Under the pieces are notes generated by a model. That model saw nothing but the letters and a program-made list of their open reading frames with translations, was not told the DNA's origin and did not search any database. Of a DNA stretch of 33,351 nt, positions 1-10,400 are shown piece by piece. Source of the DNA: Vibrio superstes (GTDB taxonomy: Bacteria; Pseudomonadota; Gammaproteobacteria; Enterobacterales; Vibrionaceae); assembly GCF_003569005.1 (NCBI RefSeq), contig NZ_BCUR01000002.1, positions 1 to 33,351 on the forward strand, written 5' to 3'. Numbering within the stretch: the stretch's first letter is position 1; each line of letters begins with the position of its first letter. A program made the translations under genes and the position numbers.

Positions 1-20
1 ACCTCTCAAAGCGGACGGCC

Positions 21-48
21 ATTCTAGCGATTTGAACCTCAGTGTCAA
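21..48 (-). promoter_or_regulatory. rRNA operon promoter P2 (reads leftward)
   Basis: On the minus strand there is a -35 TTGACA (43-48), a 16-bp spacer and a -10 TAGAAT (21-26), followed by a GC-rich discriminator (GGCCGTCCGC). The bases just upstream are A/T-rich, like an UP element. It lies about 137 bp downstream of a second rrn-type promoter, which is the P1/P2 layout of rRNA operons. The 16S gene itself would be left of base 1 and is not in the window, so the rrn assignment is inferred from the promoter pair. Confidence 0.75.
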
Positions 49-157
49 ACACTTTTTTGAATTTATTTTCGAATCGAACTTAAACTCAAATGGTTCGGCT
101 AGTTAGCCTACTGAACTACTGCGAAGCGTTGTGCGCTCTGCCGTGTCAGTGAGGCGC

Positions 158-185
158 ATTATAGAGATGCTCGTCACATTGGCAA
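158..185 (-). promoter_or_regulatory. rRNA operon promoter P1 (reads leftward)
   Basis: On the minus strand: -35 TTGCCA (180-185), 16-bp spacer, -10 TATAAT (158-163), then GCGCCTCACTGACACGG. This closely resembles the -10/+20 segment of E. coli rrnB P1 as I remember it. A very A/T-rich tract at about 190-218 fits an UP element. The GCGCC discriminator is typical of promoters under stringent (ppGpp/DksA) control. Confidence 0.8.
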
Positions 186-204
186 GGCTTTTTTTCAATA
201 AATT

Positions 205-258
205 TAAGAAAAAAGCCTTTTCGCTCGTTTTTTGAGTGAAAGGCTTATTTATCTATTT
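205..258. terminator. hairpin upstream of rrn P1
   Basis: An imperfect inverted repeat pairs AAGCCTTT..CTC with GAGTGAAAGGCTT across a T-rich loop (about 213-246), followed on the plus strand by a T-rich stretch. It could terminate plus-strand transcription or insulate the rRNA promoters. No gene is seen that it would obviously serve. Confidence 0.4.
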
Positions 259-280
259 TTACCCCCTAGTTAGGTACAGG

Positions 281-289
281 TTATCCACA
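281..289 (+). promoter_or_regulatory. single perfect DnaA box
   Basis: TTATCCACA is an exact match to the strongest DnaA-box sequence. It lies between the cysH terminator and the rrn P1 upstream region, in an interval with no gene. A lone 9-mer can occur by chance; see the cluster at 32546-32828 for comparison. Confidence 0.4.
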
Positions 290-330
290 GACTTATTCTA
301 AATAGGCTAATTTCATATGCGACAGACAAT

Positions 331-363
331 AAAAAAAGAAACCGCATGAGCGGTTTCTTTTTC
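331..363 (-). terminator. terminator of the cysJIH operon
   Basis: A perfect 8-bp stem, GAAACCGC / GCGGTTTC (338-345 and 350-357), with a 4-nt loop has T-runs on both sides. It sits just past the cysH stop and ends minus-strand transcription; the T-run on the other strand makes it potentially bidirectional. Confidence 0.85.
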
Positions 364-400
364 TGTATAGAGAGTAATAGAAGGAGGAACTACTAAAAGA

Positions 401-1174
401 TTAAATTCCTGAGCCGTCTTGCTCTGCATTATCTTCGTGTAACCCACATTCTCTTTTAAGACCGAAGAATCGAGTGTCTTGCTCCTTCATACCCGGTTCG
501 AGCTTAGTGGTAGTATGAATATCACCAATAGAGAGATAGCCCTGTTCTTTAAGAGGGTGCTGAGGCAGTGCATGCTCCTCTATATAGCTATCTACTTGTG
601 CCGATGTCCAATCCACTATTGGAAGAAACTTAAATACTCCATGTTGAATAGATAGAACCGGTAACCCCTGTCTAGAATCAGACTGACTTCTTCTTAATCC
701 AGAGAACCATGTCCCCGAATTAAGATCAGATAGTGCTCTGCGCATCGGTTCGACTTTATTTAACTGGTTATACTGAGTAATACCCTCTACGCCCTTTTCC
801 CATAATTGGCCGAATCGCGATTCTTGCCAAGCCGGACTTAAAGAACTTCGGTATATCTTTAGGTTGAGACCTAAAAGCAGGGTTAGCTCATCTATAAACT
901 GGTAAGTCTCAGGAAATAGGTAGCCGGTATCCGTTAGTATCACCGGAATATTCGGTGCCTGCCTCGTGACTAGGTGCAACATCACCGCAGCTTGAGCACC
1001 GAAACTAGATGAGAGCACGACGTTCTGTTGCAGGTTTTCCAATGCCCAAGCAATTCTTTGCTCTGTGGTCATGTCCTCTAAATCAGCATTAAGTTTAGCT
1101 AACTCTAGACTCTGCTCTACCTTGTTGAGTTTGACTATCTCTTTCAGGTTTGGTTTTTGAGTAAGTTCAAGCAT
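401..1174 (-). CDS. cysH: phosphoadenylyl-sulfate (PAPS) reductase CysH
   Basis: Reduces PAPS to sulfite with thioredoxin as electron donor, in cytoplasmic assimilatory sulfate reduction. The 257-aa protein has the N-type ATP-pyrophosphatase fold signature SSSFGAQAA (about 55-63) and the C-terminal ECGLHE motif with the catalytic Cys243, which is the only cysteine in the protein. The extra cysteines that bind a [4Fe-4S] cluster in APS reductases are absent, so PAPS is the expected substrate. Length matches the family. It is the last gene of cysJIH: its ATG overlaps the cysI stop by 8 bp and is preceded by AGAGGGA at good spacing, so translation is probably coupled. A strong terminator follows. 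Confidence 0.96.
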   Translation of the reverse strand: MLELTQKPNLKEIVKLNKVEQSLELAKLNADLEDMTTEQRIAWALENLQQNVVLSSSFGAQAAVMLHLVTRQAPNIPVILTDTGYLFPETYQFIDELTLLLGLNLKIYRSSLSPAWQESRFGQLWEKGVEGITQYNQLNKVEPMRRALSDLNSGTWFSGLRRSQSDSRQGLPVLSIQHGVFKFLPIVDWTSAQVDSYIEEHALPQHPLKEQGYLSIGDIHTTTKLEPGMKEQDTRFFGLKRECGLHEDNAEQDGSGI

Positions 1175-2882
1175 GAAAATCCCTCTTAGATACTAAGACT
1201 TCTTCTACGATGCCATCTCTAATGACAAAGTCCCCAAATGCTTCTTCTGGTAAACGCTCACTCGACCAACGAGCCACCAGCAAATCGATCTCTTGTAATA
1301 TTTGAGCTGAACTGATGTTCTCTTTATATATCTTCGGAACACGAGTACCGGCTTTGTTGCCACCAAGGTGCAGGTTGTATCTATCTGGCGCTTTGCCTAC
1401 CAAACCAATTTCGGCCAGCATGGCTCGCCCACAACCATTAGGGCACCCCGTAACACGCAATATAATGCTTTCGTCTTTACTAAGTCCGTGCTTTTCTAGT
1501 ATCCCTTCTACATCAGTCACAAATTGAGGGAGGAAGCGTTCTGCTTCTGCCATCGCTAATGGGCAAGTTGGAAATGCCACACAGGCCATTGAGTCTTTTC
1601 GTTGTTGAGACGTAGCAGGATCGAGTAGCCCACTTTCAAAGGCTATCTTTTCAATCTGCTCTTTATCTTTTGCATCTACGCCAGCCACTATTAGGTTTTG
1701 ATTAGCGGTCATGCGCAGATCCCCTTTGTGGATTTTGGCAATATTAGCCACTCCACTCTTTAAGGGTTTGCCTGGGTAATCAAGCAACCTGCCATTTTCA
1801 ATAAACAGAGTCAGATGATGCTTTCCATCAATGCCTTCCAACCAGCCAAACTTATCACCCCTATGGGTTAACTCGTAAGATTGCACAGGCTCAAAGCTAA
1901 CAGCGGCGCGCTTTTCGACTTCTTGCTTGAATACCTCTACACCCACTCGGTCTAGAGTGTATTTGGTCTTGGCATTTTTGCGGTTAGAACGATTACCCCA
2001 ATCACGTTGCGTTGATACCACGGCGGCAGCAACCTCTAGCGTCTTATCAAGAGGGATATAACCAAATTCATCGGCCTTTCTTGGATAGGTAGACGTATCA
2101 CCATGTGTCATGGCTAGCCCACCGCCAACAAGGACATTAAAGCCGACCAACTTTCCGTCTTTCGCAATCGCCACAAAGTTAAGATCGTTAGCGTGCAGGT
2201 CAACATCATTATCCGGTGGTACGACTACCGTTGTTTTAAACTTACGAGGCAAATAGTTACTACCTAGAATTGGCTCTTCATCGGTAGATTCATGCTTCTC
2301 ACCATCTAACCATATCTCTGCATAAGCTCTGGTTTTTGGTAATAGATGCTCACTGATCTTTGTTGCCCACTCATAGGCTTGCTGATGCAGCTCAGTTTCC
2401 ACCGGATTACTGGTACATAATACGTTACGGTTCACGTCTCCTGCTGTAGCGATTGAGTCAATGCCGATAGCGTTTAGCGTTTGGTGCATCAGCTTGATAT
2501 TTGGCTTTAGCACTCCGTGAAACTGAAACGTTTGGCGAGTCGTAAGACGAATACTGCCGTACATAGTGCTTTCAGTGGCAAACTCATCGATGGCTAACCA
2601 TTGCTTCGACGTAATTACGCCTCCTGGCATACGCGCTCTTAGCATTACATTGTGCAGGGGCTCTAGTTTTTGCTTCGCTCGCTCATTGCGATAGTCTCTA
2701 TCATCTTGTTGATACATCCCATGAAAACGAATCAACTGAAAGTTATCTGCATCGAATCCACCCGTAATCTCATTGTCGAGGTCGTTGGTAATGGTACCGC
2801 GCAAAAAGTTACTTTCTCTTTTGAGTCTTTCATTGTCAGAAAGTGGGCCTAGCTCTTCACCCAATACAGCTTGCTTTTCCAT
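1167..2882 (-). CDS. cysI: sulfite reductase hemoprotein beta subunit CysI
   Basis: Six-electron reduction of sulfite to sulfide at a siroheme-[4Fe-4S] centre, with electrons from CysJ; cytoplasmic. I start it at the ATG at 2882 (571 aa, starting [11 protein letters not shown]. coli CysI is 570). The frame is open further upstream, but this ATG overlaps the cysJ stop as TAATG and has AAGGGAC upstream. The cluster ligands are Cys434, Cys440, Cys480 and Cys484 (Cys-x5-Cys and the CPNGC motif), matching the known spacing. Two sulfite/nitrite reductase ferredoxin-like half-domains are evident. Middle gene of the operon. Confidence 0.96.
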   Translation of the reverse strand: MEKQAVLGEELGPLSDNERLKRESNFLRGTITNDLDNEITGGFDADNFQLIRFHGMYQQDDRDYRNERAKQKLEPLHNVMLRARMPGGVITSKQWLAIDEFATESTMYGSIRLTTRQTFQFHGVLKPNIKLMHQTLNAIGIDSIATAGDVNRNVLCTSNPVETELHQQAYEWATKISEHLLPKTRAYAEIWLDGEKHESTDEEPILGSNYLPRKFKTTVVVPPDNDVDLHANDLNFVAIAKDGKLVGFNVLVGGGLAMTHGDTSTYPRKADEFGYIPLDKTLEVAAAVVSTQRDWGNRSNRKNAKTKYTLDRVGVEVFKQEVEKRAAVSFEPVQSYELTHRGDKFGWLEGIDGKHHLTLFIENGRLLDYPGKPLKSGVANIAKIHKGDLRMTANQNLIVAGVDAKDKEQIEKIAFESGLLDPATSQQRKDSMACVAFPTCPLAMAEAERFLPQFVTDVEGILEKHGLSKDESIILRVTGCPNGCGRAMLAEIGLVGKAPDRYNLHLGGNKAGTRVPKIYKENISSAQILQEIDLLVARWSSERLPEEAFGDFVIRDGIVEEVLVSKRDFHA

Positions 2883-4687
2883 TAGTACACGTCCCTTTGA
2901 TATCTTTTCTGTTTGCGAAGGTCTTTTAACCACTCTTCCGCGCTTTCTGGATTTAGCCCACCTTCTTGCTGTGCGATTTCGAGTAGTGTCGACTGAACAT
3001 CTTTGGCCATTCGATCAGCATCACCACAGATATAGAGATAGGCACCCTCTTGTAGCCATTGCCAAACCTGTTGTGCATTCTGCTTAAGCTTGTCTTGAAC
3101 GTAGACCTTGTTTGCTCCATCTCTACTAAACGCCACATCTAAGCGACTCAATAAGCCATCTTTTAGGTAGCGCTGAAATTCAAGCTGATACAGAAAGTCT
3201 TGAGTAAAGGTACGGTCACCAAAGAACAGCCAGTTTTTGCCTTCCGCTTCTCTCGCGTCGCGCTCTTGTAAGAAACTTCTAAACGGTGCAATACCTGTGC
3301 CTGGACCAATCATGATCACTGGGGTGTTGTCATCGGTTGGTAATTTAAAATTGTTGTTGTGTTCAATGAACACCTTGACGTCTTCACCTTCTTCAAGCGC
3401 ATGAGATAAGAAACCTGAAGCACCACCTACTCTCTGACCTTTATTGGTGTCGTACTCGACTACCCCGACAGTTAGATGAACCTCTTCGTCCACTTCTGCT
3501 TGTGAAGATGAGATGGAATAGAGACGAGGAGTTAGGCGTCGTAGCATAGCGATTAGCTCTGTTGCGCTAAGCTTTGCTTTTTTCTCAGCTAACACATCCA
3601 CCACTTGCGTTCGAGCGGCGTATTCTCTTAGCTTGCTTTTATCTTCGATAAGCTTGAGGAGTTTCTTACTCCCCGACTTCTCAGCGTATTGAGAAACAAA
3701 TTGAGGATTAGAAGCTGTCACTTCAAAGTATTCTACGAGCGCGTGTTTTATGGATAGGATTTCGCCATCAATCTCCACTTGATCATCTTTATCTATAGAT
3801 GCGATGGCTAAAATAGAGTCCACCAGCTGAAGATCATTCTTATACCAAACACCTAGCGCATCACCGGGTTGGTAAGTAATACCCGATTCTTCCAAATCAA
3901 TTTCGATGTGTCTGACATCTTTTGTTGAGTCACGACCGGTAACTTTTTGGTTGGTCAGCAGACTAGCGGTATATGGGTTTTGCTTAGTGTATTGAGATTG
4001 GCTTGCAGACACAGGCAATTGAACCACTGCGCTTTGCGTCCCTGGAGAGTTTTCTTTGAATAGCTCAGCCACTTTATTGAGTGCTTGTGATTGCCACGCG
4101 GCAACGGGAGACTCGTAATCCACATCACAATCGATTCTATCTAAAAAGGCGGTCGCCCCAAGTTTGCCTAGAGCTGCATCAAAGTCTTTACCCGTCTGGC
4201 AGAAGAACTCATAGCTAGAATCCCCTAGCCCTACAACCGCGTATTGCAACTTGTCTAGCTTGGGTGCTTTCTTGGAGGTTAGATAATCATAAAATTCAAT
4301 GGCATTGTCTGGGACTTCTCCCTCACCATTGGTAGAAGCTACGATCACTACGTGCGTTTCATTTTTTAGATTCTTTAGCTTGTAGTCTGCGGCATCGTAA
4401 AGCTTGGCCTGATACCCTTGCTCTACAACCTTGGCATGCAATTGCTTAGCGACACCTTTGGCATTCCCCGTTTGCGAGGCAAAGATGATAGAAAGCTGAG
4501 AAGCTGTCGCTACAGCAGGCGCTGTATCTGGAACAGAAGCTAAAGAATGGTTTTGGCTGATGCCATAGAAATAGCCACTAACCCAAGCCAACTGCTGTGG
4601 CGATAATTCGGCGGCGGCCTGTTTTAGTTGATTGGCTTGATTATCACTCAACGGAGTAGCAAAGCCAGAAAGATCCTTAAGCAACAT
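2882..4687 (-). CDS. cysJ: sulfite reductase flavoprotein alpha subunit CysJ
   Basis: Carries electrons from NADPH through FAD and FMN to CysI. The 601-aa protein has an FMN-binding flavodoxin domain (FASQTGN at about 69-75), a linker, the FAD-binding RLYSISSS motif (about 388-395), the NADPH-binding [12 protein letters not shown] motif (about 461-472) and the conserved C-terminal tyrosine. An in-frame GTG lies two codons upstream at 4693, but AGGGAT sits 9 bp before the ATG at 4687 and only 3 bp before the GTG, so I choose the ATG. First gene of cysJIH. A CysB-controlled promoter is expected upstream (4688-4799), but I could not recognise the site. Confidence 0.95.
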   Translation of the reverse strand: MLLKDLSGFATPLSDNQANQLKQAAAELSPQQLAWVSGYFYGISQNHSLASVPDTAPAVATASQLSIIFASQTGNAKGVAKQLHAKVVEQGYQAKLYDAADYKLKNLKNETHVVIVASTNGEGEVPDNAIEFYDYLTSKKAPKLDKLQYAVVGLGDSSYEFFCQTGKDFDAALGKLGATAFLDRIDCDVDYESPVAAWQSQALNKVAELFKENSPGTQSAVVQLPVSASQSQYTKQNPYTASLLTNQKVTGRDSTKDVRHIEIDLEESGITYQPGDALGVWYKNDLQLVDSILAIASIDKDDQVEIDGEILSIKHALVEYFEVTASNPQFVSQYAEKSGSKKLLKLIEDKSKLREYAARTQVVDVLAEKKAKLSATELIAMLRRLTPRLYSISSSQAEVDEEVHLTVGVVEYDTNKGQRVGGASGFLSHALEEGEDVKVFIEHNNNFKLPTDDNTPVIMIGPGTGIAPFRSFLQERDAREAEGKNWLFFGDRTFTQDFLYQLEFQRYLKDGLLSRLDVAFSRDGANKVYVQDKLKQNAQQVWQWLQEGAYLYICGDADRMAKDVQSTLLEIAQQEGGLNPESAEEWLKDLRKQKRYQRDVY

Positions 4688-4799
4688 GGTCACGTTATCC
4701 CTGTATATTACGTGACCATAAGATTACCTACTATTTGTAATAGCAATAAAGAATAAAGGGGTATGTTTAATAATCAAAAGGAATGAAAAAGAGTTTTAC

Positions 4800-5030
4800 C
4801 TACAATACTTCTACTCTCACTTGGCTAAATCCAACCGCCATCGCACTCTTAGAAGCAGAGTCTAAGTCATTGTAATAGCGCTGTTCTCCTTGCGGATCAG
4901 TAAGAGCAAGTATTCCTCCATGACTGTCTCTAAACTCAACCACCCACAAGCCATCTTGGTCGGCTTGTTCTACGATTGCTTCTACCAAACGCTCAGAGCG
5001 ATATAACACACGAAGTTCATTGATTGTCAT
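4800..5030 (-). CDS. unrecognised 76-aa conserved-looking small protein
   Basis: I do not recognise a functional domain. The 76-residue product (starts MTINELRVLYRSERL) is soluble, acidic, lacks cysteine and has no signal peptide or membrane segment. It reads as one small alpha/beta unit: an N-terminal helix, a beta-rich centre containing VVEFRDSHGG, then a helix rich in Ser/Ala before a final strand. AGGAGCAAGC precedes the ATG closely. It has the same orientation as cysJ, about 110 bp upstream, so it may share regulation or simply be a neighbour. I vaguely associate similar vibrio proteins with an automatic 'RepB-like' label, which nothing in the sequence supports. Confidence 0.75.
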   Translation of the reverse strand: MTINELRVLYRSERLVEAIVEQADQDGLWVVEFRDSHGGILALTDPQGEQRYYNDLDSASKSAMAVGFSQVRVEVL

Positions 5031-5130
5031 ATAAAAGCTTGCTCCTGTTTAACTCTACTAAGGATGGACCAAACCCGTGAAAATGCGAATTGAGAACAGC
5101 TATCAATTACCAGGCCCTAAGCTATAGGCA

Positions 5131-5162
5131 ATAAAAAGCCCATCCGAGGATGGGCTTTATCA
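5131..5162 (-). terminator. terminator of the outer-membrane barrel gene
   Basis: Stem AAAGCCCATCC / GGATGGGCTTT (35-45 and 48-58 of the 5100s) with a tight loop and a following T-run on the minus strand. It separates the barrel gene from the 76-aa gene, so the latter should have its own promoter in 5031-5130. Confidence 0.85.
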
Positions 5163-5176
5163 TTTTAATTGATTCT

Positions 5177-5836
5177 TTAGAAAGCGACCTGTCCACCGAC
5201 AAACCAACCGTCGACAAAGCCATAGGCTTTGCTATCAAACTCTTTAAAGGTGTAGTCCATCACGCGGTAGCCACCGCGCACAACCAAATCGACCGAATCT
5301 AGATCGAAGGTGTACTGCAAACCACCCGTTAGGTCTGCAGATTTAATATCGGATGTCTCACCAAAATCAAACTCACCGATGACCGCAAGATTTGTATTAG
5401 GAACGGCAATTAATGCATTGGCGTACCAACTAAAAATGATGCCATCAAAATCGCCACTTTTGTTTGTTTCGGTATCTTCATAGAAACTATTGCGATAGTC
5501 GGTCAAAGTGAAGCCAAGGTCTAACTCAAGATTTTCAGTTCTCAAAGGTCGATAGTAGAAGGTGTAATCGAACTTATCATGAGCAATGTATTGGGTATCT
5601 AATGCCGTATAACGGATTCTAAAGTTAGGCAGATAAGGCACATCGTGTTCGATTTGCGCGGCTAGGACCGGAATTTCGTCATCTTCTTGACGAGTTTCTC
5701 TGATCTTTGTGCTGCCCCATAACATGTCTGCAGTAATCTTACCATGAACACCTGGCTCAGCGACTTTTGCCTGCGCCGACCAAGAACTTGCTAATGCACT
5801 GGCTCCTACGACCGCAATTAAAGTGCATTTGTTCAT
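5177..5836 (-). CDS. outer-membrane beta-barrel protein (TIGR04219-like)
   Basis: A 219-aa exported protein. Residues 1-23 form a Sec signal peptide ending SAQA, with cleavage likely before KVAEPGV. The mature part alternates polar and hydrophobic/aromatic residues in short strands (for example FDYTFYYRPL, LELDLGFTLTDY, VDLVVRGGYRVMDY) and ends in a terminal Phe (GGQVAF), the usual signal for BAM-mediated outer-membrane assembly. The pattern fits the small barrel family I know as TIGR04219; its function is not established. GGGAGTG precedes the ATG. It lies between pspG and cysJ as an apparently monocistronic unit with its own terminator. Confidence 0.8.
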   Translation of the reverse strand: MNKCTLIAVVGASALASSWSAQAKVAEPGVHGKITADMLWGSTKIRETRQEDDEIPVLAAQIEHDVPYLPNFRIRYTALDTQYIAHDKFDYTFYYRPLRTENLELDLGFTLTDYRNSFYEDTETNKSGDFDGIIFSWYANALIAVPNTNLAVIGEFDFGETSDIKSADLTGGLQYTFDLDSVDLVVRGGYRVMDYTFKEFDSKAYGFVDGWFVGGQVAF

Positions 5837-5919
5837 TTTCCACTCCCAAGAAAACTAAAATCGTTACTATATGAGCAGATACTAGCATACATACACCTTA
5901 GTTAAATCAATAACTAACA

Positions 5920-6126
5920 TCATGAACATGCGCTTGTACGCTTAAGCACCCAGTAGATCACAACGGCAAGTAGGATATAGGGCAAGAACTTAAGCGCCGC
6001 TCCCAGTAAACCCAATACTAGGCTGAACGCAAACACAACGAAAAATGCCATCAATAGGCCAAAGAAAGTTAGGCCGGTAAAGAAAAATACGCCAAAGAAC
6101 ATCAACAACATAAGTAGCTCAAACAT
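5920..6126 (-). CDS. pspG: phage-shock protein PspG
   Basis: Inner-membrane effector of the phage-shock (envelope stress) response. The 68-aa product starting MFELLMLLMFFGVFFF is almost entirely hydrophobic, with two membrane segments (about 3-35 and 40-63), like E. coli PspG. The open frame extends 41 codons upstream, but that extension lacks homology; TGGAGAG lies 5 bp before the ATG at 6126 and the extension would include the promoter, so I use the internal ATG. As in E. coli it is next to dusA and away from the main psp operon. A sigma-54 promoter and IHF site lie directly upstream. The C-terminus (KRTSACS) is shorter than in E. coli. Confidence 0.88.
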   Translation of the reverse strand: MFELLMLLMFFGVFFFTGLTFFGLLMAFFVVFAFSLVLGLLGAALKFLPYILLAVVIYWVLKRTSACS

Positions 6127-6196
6127 AGACACTCTCCAACTACAGGTTAATAGGTCGGGGTAACATCGCACGTAAACCCCATTACTACATATATAA

Positions 6197-6213
6197 AGCA
6201 AGTACCTTGCCAA
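6197..6213 (-). promoter_or_regulatory. sigma-54 promoter of pspG
   Basis: On the minus strand TTGGCAAGGTACTTGCT matches the sigma-54 consensus YTGGCACG-N4-TTGCW with one mismatch. GG (-24) and GC (-12) are at the required spacing. The predicted transcript start is near 6186, about 60 bp before the pspG ATG. Sigma-54 promoters need an enhancer-binding protein, here presumably PspF. Confidence 0.85.
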
Positions 6214-6228
6214 CCGCAAACAACGCAT

Positions 6229-6241
6229 TAACCCATTGATT
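6229..6241 (-). promoter_or_regulatory. IHF site upstream of the pspG promoter
   Basis: On the minus strand AATCAATGGGTTA matches WATCAANNNNTTR at all specified positions. Its centre is about 50 bp upstream of the predicted pspG start, where IHF would bend DNA so that PspF could contact sigma-54 polymerase. Confidence 0.7.
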
Positions 6242-6249
6242 AAATACAA

Positions 6250-6285
6250 TAAAAAAGGCCCACACCAAAAGTGAGGGCCCTTTTA
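6250..6285 (-). terminator. terminator of dusA
   Basis: Inverted repeat GGCCC / GGGCC, extended by CAC / GTG across one mismatch (257-265 and 271-279 of the 6000s), with A-run and T-run on either side. It ends dusA transcription and separates it from the pspG promoter immediately downstream. Confidence 0.8.
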
Positions 6286-6325
6286 AGAATTAAATTTAGT
6301 AAAAATAACCAGTTAATGGTGAGTT

Positions 6326-7306
6326 TTACACACCTAGCTCTTTAGGGATTTTAGCCAAGGCAGCCTCAACAACCTCGATACCGGAACCGGGCTTGTGTGC
6401 ATTTTCACTGATGTAGCGTCTCCACTGGCGAGCGCCCGGCATACTTTGGAACAGACCTAGCATGTGACGAGTGATATGCCCTAGGTAAGCGCCTTCCGAA
6501 AGTTGCTGCTCGATGTATGGGTACATAAGTTCAACCACTTCACTACGCTTAATTATAGGCTTGTCTTGACCAAAGATACGTTGGTCCACTTCAGCCAAGA
6601 GGTATGGATTTTGATAAGCCTCTCGACCAATCATCACGCCATCAAGGTGCTCAAGATGCTCTAACGTTTCTTCTAGTGTTTTCACTCCACCGTTCACACC
6701 AATATCTAGATGCGGGAAGTCTTTCTTAATTTGGTAAGCTCGTGGGTAATCTAGAGGTGGAATTTCACGATTTTCTTTTGGGCTTAAACCGCTTAACCAA
6801 GCTTTTCGAGCATGGATAGTAAAGTGCTCACAGCCACCCTTTTCGTTAACTGTTGATATAAAGTCGGTCAAAAACTCATACGAGTCTTGGTCGTCGATAC
6901 CAATACGCGTTTTCACTGTTACAGGGATATCAACGACCGATTTCATTTCTGCAATGCAGTCTGCAACCAATTGTGGCTCAGCCATAAGGCAAGCACCAAA
7001 CTTACCGTTTTGAACTCGGTCTGATGGACAGCCAACGTTGAGATTCACTTCATCATAGCCACGCTCCTGTGCCAGCTTTGCACAGTGCGCTAGGTCTTTT
7101 GCGTTTGAACCGCCAAGCTGAAGAGCAATAGGGTGCTCCTGTTCGCTGAAGCGCAGAAAGTCACCCTTACCATGAATAATCGCGCCCGTTGTTATCATCT
7201 CGGTATACAACAAAGTGTTTTGCGACAGCAACCTGTGAAAGTATCGACAGTGACGATCCGTCCAATCGAGCATCGGAGCGATAGAGAGTCTAGAAGATGG
7301 GTACAT
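6326..7306 (-). CDS. dusA: tRNA-dihydrouridine synthase A
   Basis: Flavin (FMN) enzyme that reduces uridines 20/20a in the tRNA D-loop, using NADPH. The 326-aa TIM-barrel protein begins with [14 protein letters not shown], has the [22 protein letters not shown] segment with the catalytic Cys, VKTRIG and [13 protein letters not shown] in the barrel, the phosphate-binding GVNGGVKT and [11 protein letters not shown] motifs, and a helical tRNA-binding C-terminus. [17 protein letters not shown] is typical of DusA rather than DusB or DusC. Length matches the family. It is monocistronic, with a terminator before pspG. Confidence 0.95.
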   Translation of the reverse strand: MYPSSRLSIAPMLDWTDRHCRYFHRLLSQNTLLYTEMITTGAIIHGKGDFLRFSEQEHPIALQLGGSNAKDLAHCAKLAQERGYDEVNLNVGCPSDRVQNGKFGACLMAEPQLVADCIAEMKSVVDIPVTVKTRIGIDDQDSYEFLTDFISTVNEKGGCEHFTIHARKAWLSGLSPKENREIPPLDYPRAYQIKKDFPHLDIGVNGGVKTLEETLEHLEHLDGVMIGREAYQNPYLLAEVDQRIFGQDKPIIKRSEVVELMYPYIEQQLSEGAYLGHITRHMLGLFQSMPGARQWRRYISENAHKPGSGIEVVEAALAKIPKELGV

Positions 7307-7382
7307 AAGGTTCAGTCCGCGAATAAAAATGAGGGCGTATTCTACATCCTGTCTATAAAATAGACCAGTTTATTACAGACAT

Positions 7383-7412
7383 AAAAAAGACCAGCACTAT
7401 GGCTGGCCTTAT
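7383..7412 (-). terminator. terminator of pgi
   Basis: Minus-strand stem GGCCAGC / GCTGGTC (one wobble pair) around a short loop, followed by TTTTTT. It lies between the pgi stop and the dusA promoter region. Confidence 0.8.
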
Positions 7413-7427
7413 ATAAGGGTAGATAAA

Positions 7428-9092
<1,665 letters not shown>

Positions 9093-9113
9093 TTATTTCT
9101 AATTTTAAGTTGT

Positions 9114-9152
9114 GTTTAACAAAGAGCAGACGGAGCGACTCTATTGTTAAAC
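9114..9152. repeat. 13-bp inverted repeat in the pgi leader
   Basis: GTTTAACAA (9114-9122) is perfectly repeated in inverted orientation as TTGTTAAAC (9144-9152). The pairing continues inward as AGAG / CTCT across a one-base bulge, leaving a 12-nt loop. It lies 34-72 bp upstream of the pgi ATG, in the likely 5' UTR. No T-run follows, so it is not a simple terminator. It could be an operator or an RNA structure. Confidence 0.6.
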
Positions 9153-9297
9153 TCCCCTGATACTGGTTTTAGTGACCGTGCATTGTTTCGCACCACCACT
9201 TTAATAATTTGTTCTAATGTACCGTGTTCTGCGGCTGATTTGGGATTATCACTGATGCGTTTGACGCAGTTGTTGACTTAGTTCACAGTTTAGTTGG

Positions 9298-10392
9298 CTA
9301 AATGCTGTCTTTAGTGTAAACAGGTATCACTCGAGAGGTGAGCTTAGTCACTAACTCATAAGCAATGGTTCCTACATACCTTGCAACTTCTTCTACAGGT
9401 AACGCCTCTCCCCAAAGCACAGAAGGATCACCGACTTTGTCGCTAGCATCTGGACCGAGATCCACGGTCAGCATATCCATCGATACTCGCCCAACCAATG
9501 GGACCTTGCGGTTATTCACTAAGACGGGCGTGCCATTAGGTGCCATGCGAGGGTAACCATCACCATAGCCAACCGCAATCACACCGATTTTTGTATCTCG
9601 CTCTGAAGTCCAGTTTGCGCCATACCCCACGCTTTCACCGGCCTTAAGTTCGTTAACAGCAATAAGGTGCGAGCGTAGTGTCATGACAGGGCGGTAGCCT
9701 AACTGCTGCGCATCGTTATCGCTAAATGGAGATACTCCGTACATGATGATGCCAGGTCGCACCCACTCAAAATGGCTATCACTACGAGACAAAATGCCAG
9801 AAGAAGCCGCGATTGAGCGTTCACCGGTGCAATTGGCAGTCGTGCTCTTAAATAGCTCAATTTGTTGCGAAGTGATTGGGTTTTCTAGCTCGTCAGCACA
9901 GCCAAAGTGACTCATATAACGTAGGGGGTGAGCCACATTTTTGCAGTTATGTAGGCGCTGGATATACTCATCATAGTGTTCAGGACGCACACCTAAACGG
10001 TGCATTCCTGTATCCATCTTCAGCCACACAACCACAGGGTTTTCTAGCTCGGCTTGCTCTAGAGCCTCTAGTTGCTCCTCGCAATGCACCACTGTTTGTA
10101 TGTTGTTGGTGACTAAGATAGGTAGATCACTCGCCGAGTAAAAGCCTTCCAGTAACAATACGGGCTTAACAATACCACCCGCACGAAGCTGCAGTGCTTC
10201 CTCTACGCGAGCGACACCAAAGGCATCTGCACCTTGAGCGTGTTTGGCCACTTCTAATAAACCGTGCCCATAACCATTAGCTTTAACAACCGCGAGTAAA
10301 CGGCTACTAGGCGCCTGTTTATGCAGCATTTCTATATTATGGCAAAGGGCATCGGTATTAATTGATGCTACAGCAGCTTGCAATCTACTCAT
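9298..10392 (-). CDS. alr: alanine racemase
   Basis: PLP enzyme converting L-alanine to D-alanine for peptidoglycan; cytoplasmic. The 364-aa protein has the PLP-lysine motif [10 protein letters not shown] (Lys37), a TIM barrel up to about residue 230, and a C-terminal beta domain with the second catalytic residue, the Tyr in [11 protein letters not shown], and the [12 protein letters not shown] segment. It follows dnaB with an 8-bp gap, so the two are co-transcribed; E. coli also pairs dnaB with alr. Confidence 0.96.
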   Translation of the reverse strand: MSRLQAAVASINTDALCHNIEMLHKQAPSSRLLAVVKANGYGHGLLEVAKHAQGADAFGVARVEEALQLRAGGIVKPVLLLEGFYSASDLPILVTNNIQTVVHCEEQLEALEQAELENPVVVWLKMDTGMHRLGVRPEHYDEYIQRLHNCKNVAHPLRYMSHFGCADELENPITSQQIELFKSTTANCTGERSIAASSGILSRSDSHFEWVRPGIIMYGVSPFSDNDAQQLGYRPVMTLRSHLIAVNELKAGESVGYGANWTSERDTKIGVIAVGYGDGYPRMAPNGTPVLVNNRKVPLVGRVSMDMLTVDLGPDASDKVGDPSVLWGEALPVEEVARYVGTIAYELVTKLTSRVIPVYTKDSI

Positions 10393-10400
10393 GCCAGCTC

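Noticed and set aside
8..45. T-arm-like TTTGAACCTC stretch suggesting a tRNA at the left edge
   Set aside because: No acceptor or anticodon stem can be formed around it; it reads better as the spacer and -10/-35 of an rRNA promoter on the other strand.
401..1174. CysH as an APS reductase
   Set aside because: Only one cysteine is present, in ECGLHE; the cluster-binding cysteines of APS reductases are missing.
1167..2933. 588-aa version of CysI starting inside cysJ
   Set aside because: The 17 extra residues are the cysJ 3' end read in another frame; the TAATG junction at 2882 with AAGGGAC upstream marks the real start.
2670..3087. Plus-strand reading frames of 60-104 aa inside cysI/cysJ
   Set aside because: They overlap well-supported genes on the other strand, have no ribosome-binding site and no recognisable protein.
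5920..6249. 109-aa reading frame extending pspG upstream
   Set aside because: The extra 41 residues lack similarity to PspG, the sigma-54 promoter lies inside that extension, and a good ribosome-binding site precedes the internal ATG at 6126.
9114..9152. pgi leader repeat as an integron attC site
   Set aside because: The TTTAACAAA start recalled attC/VCR ends, but the element is too short and lacks the internal L-box arms.
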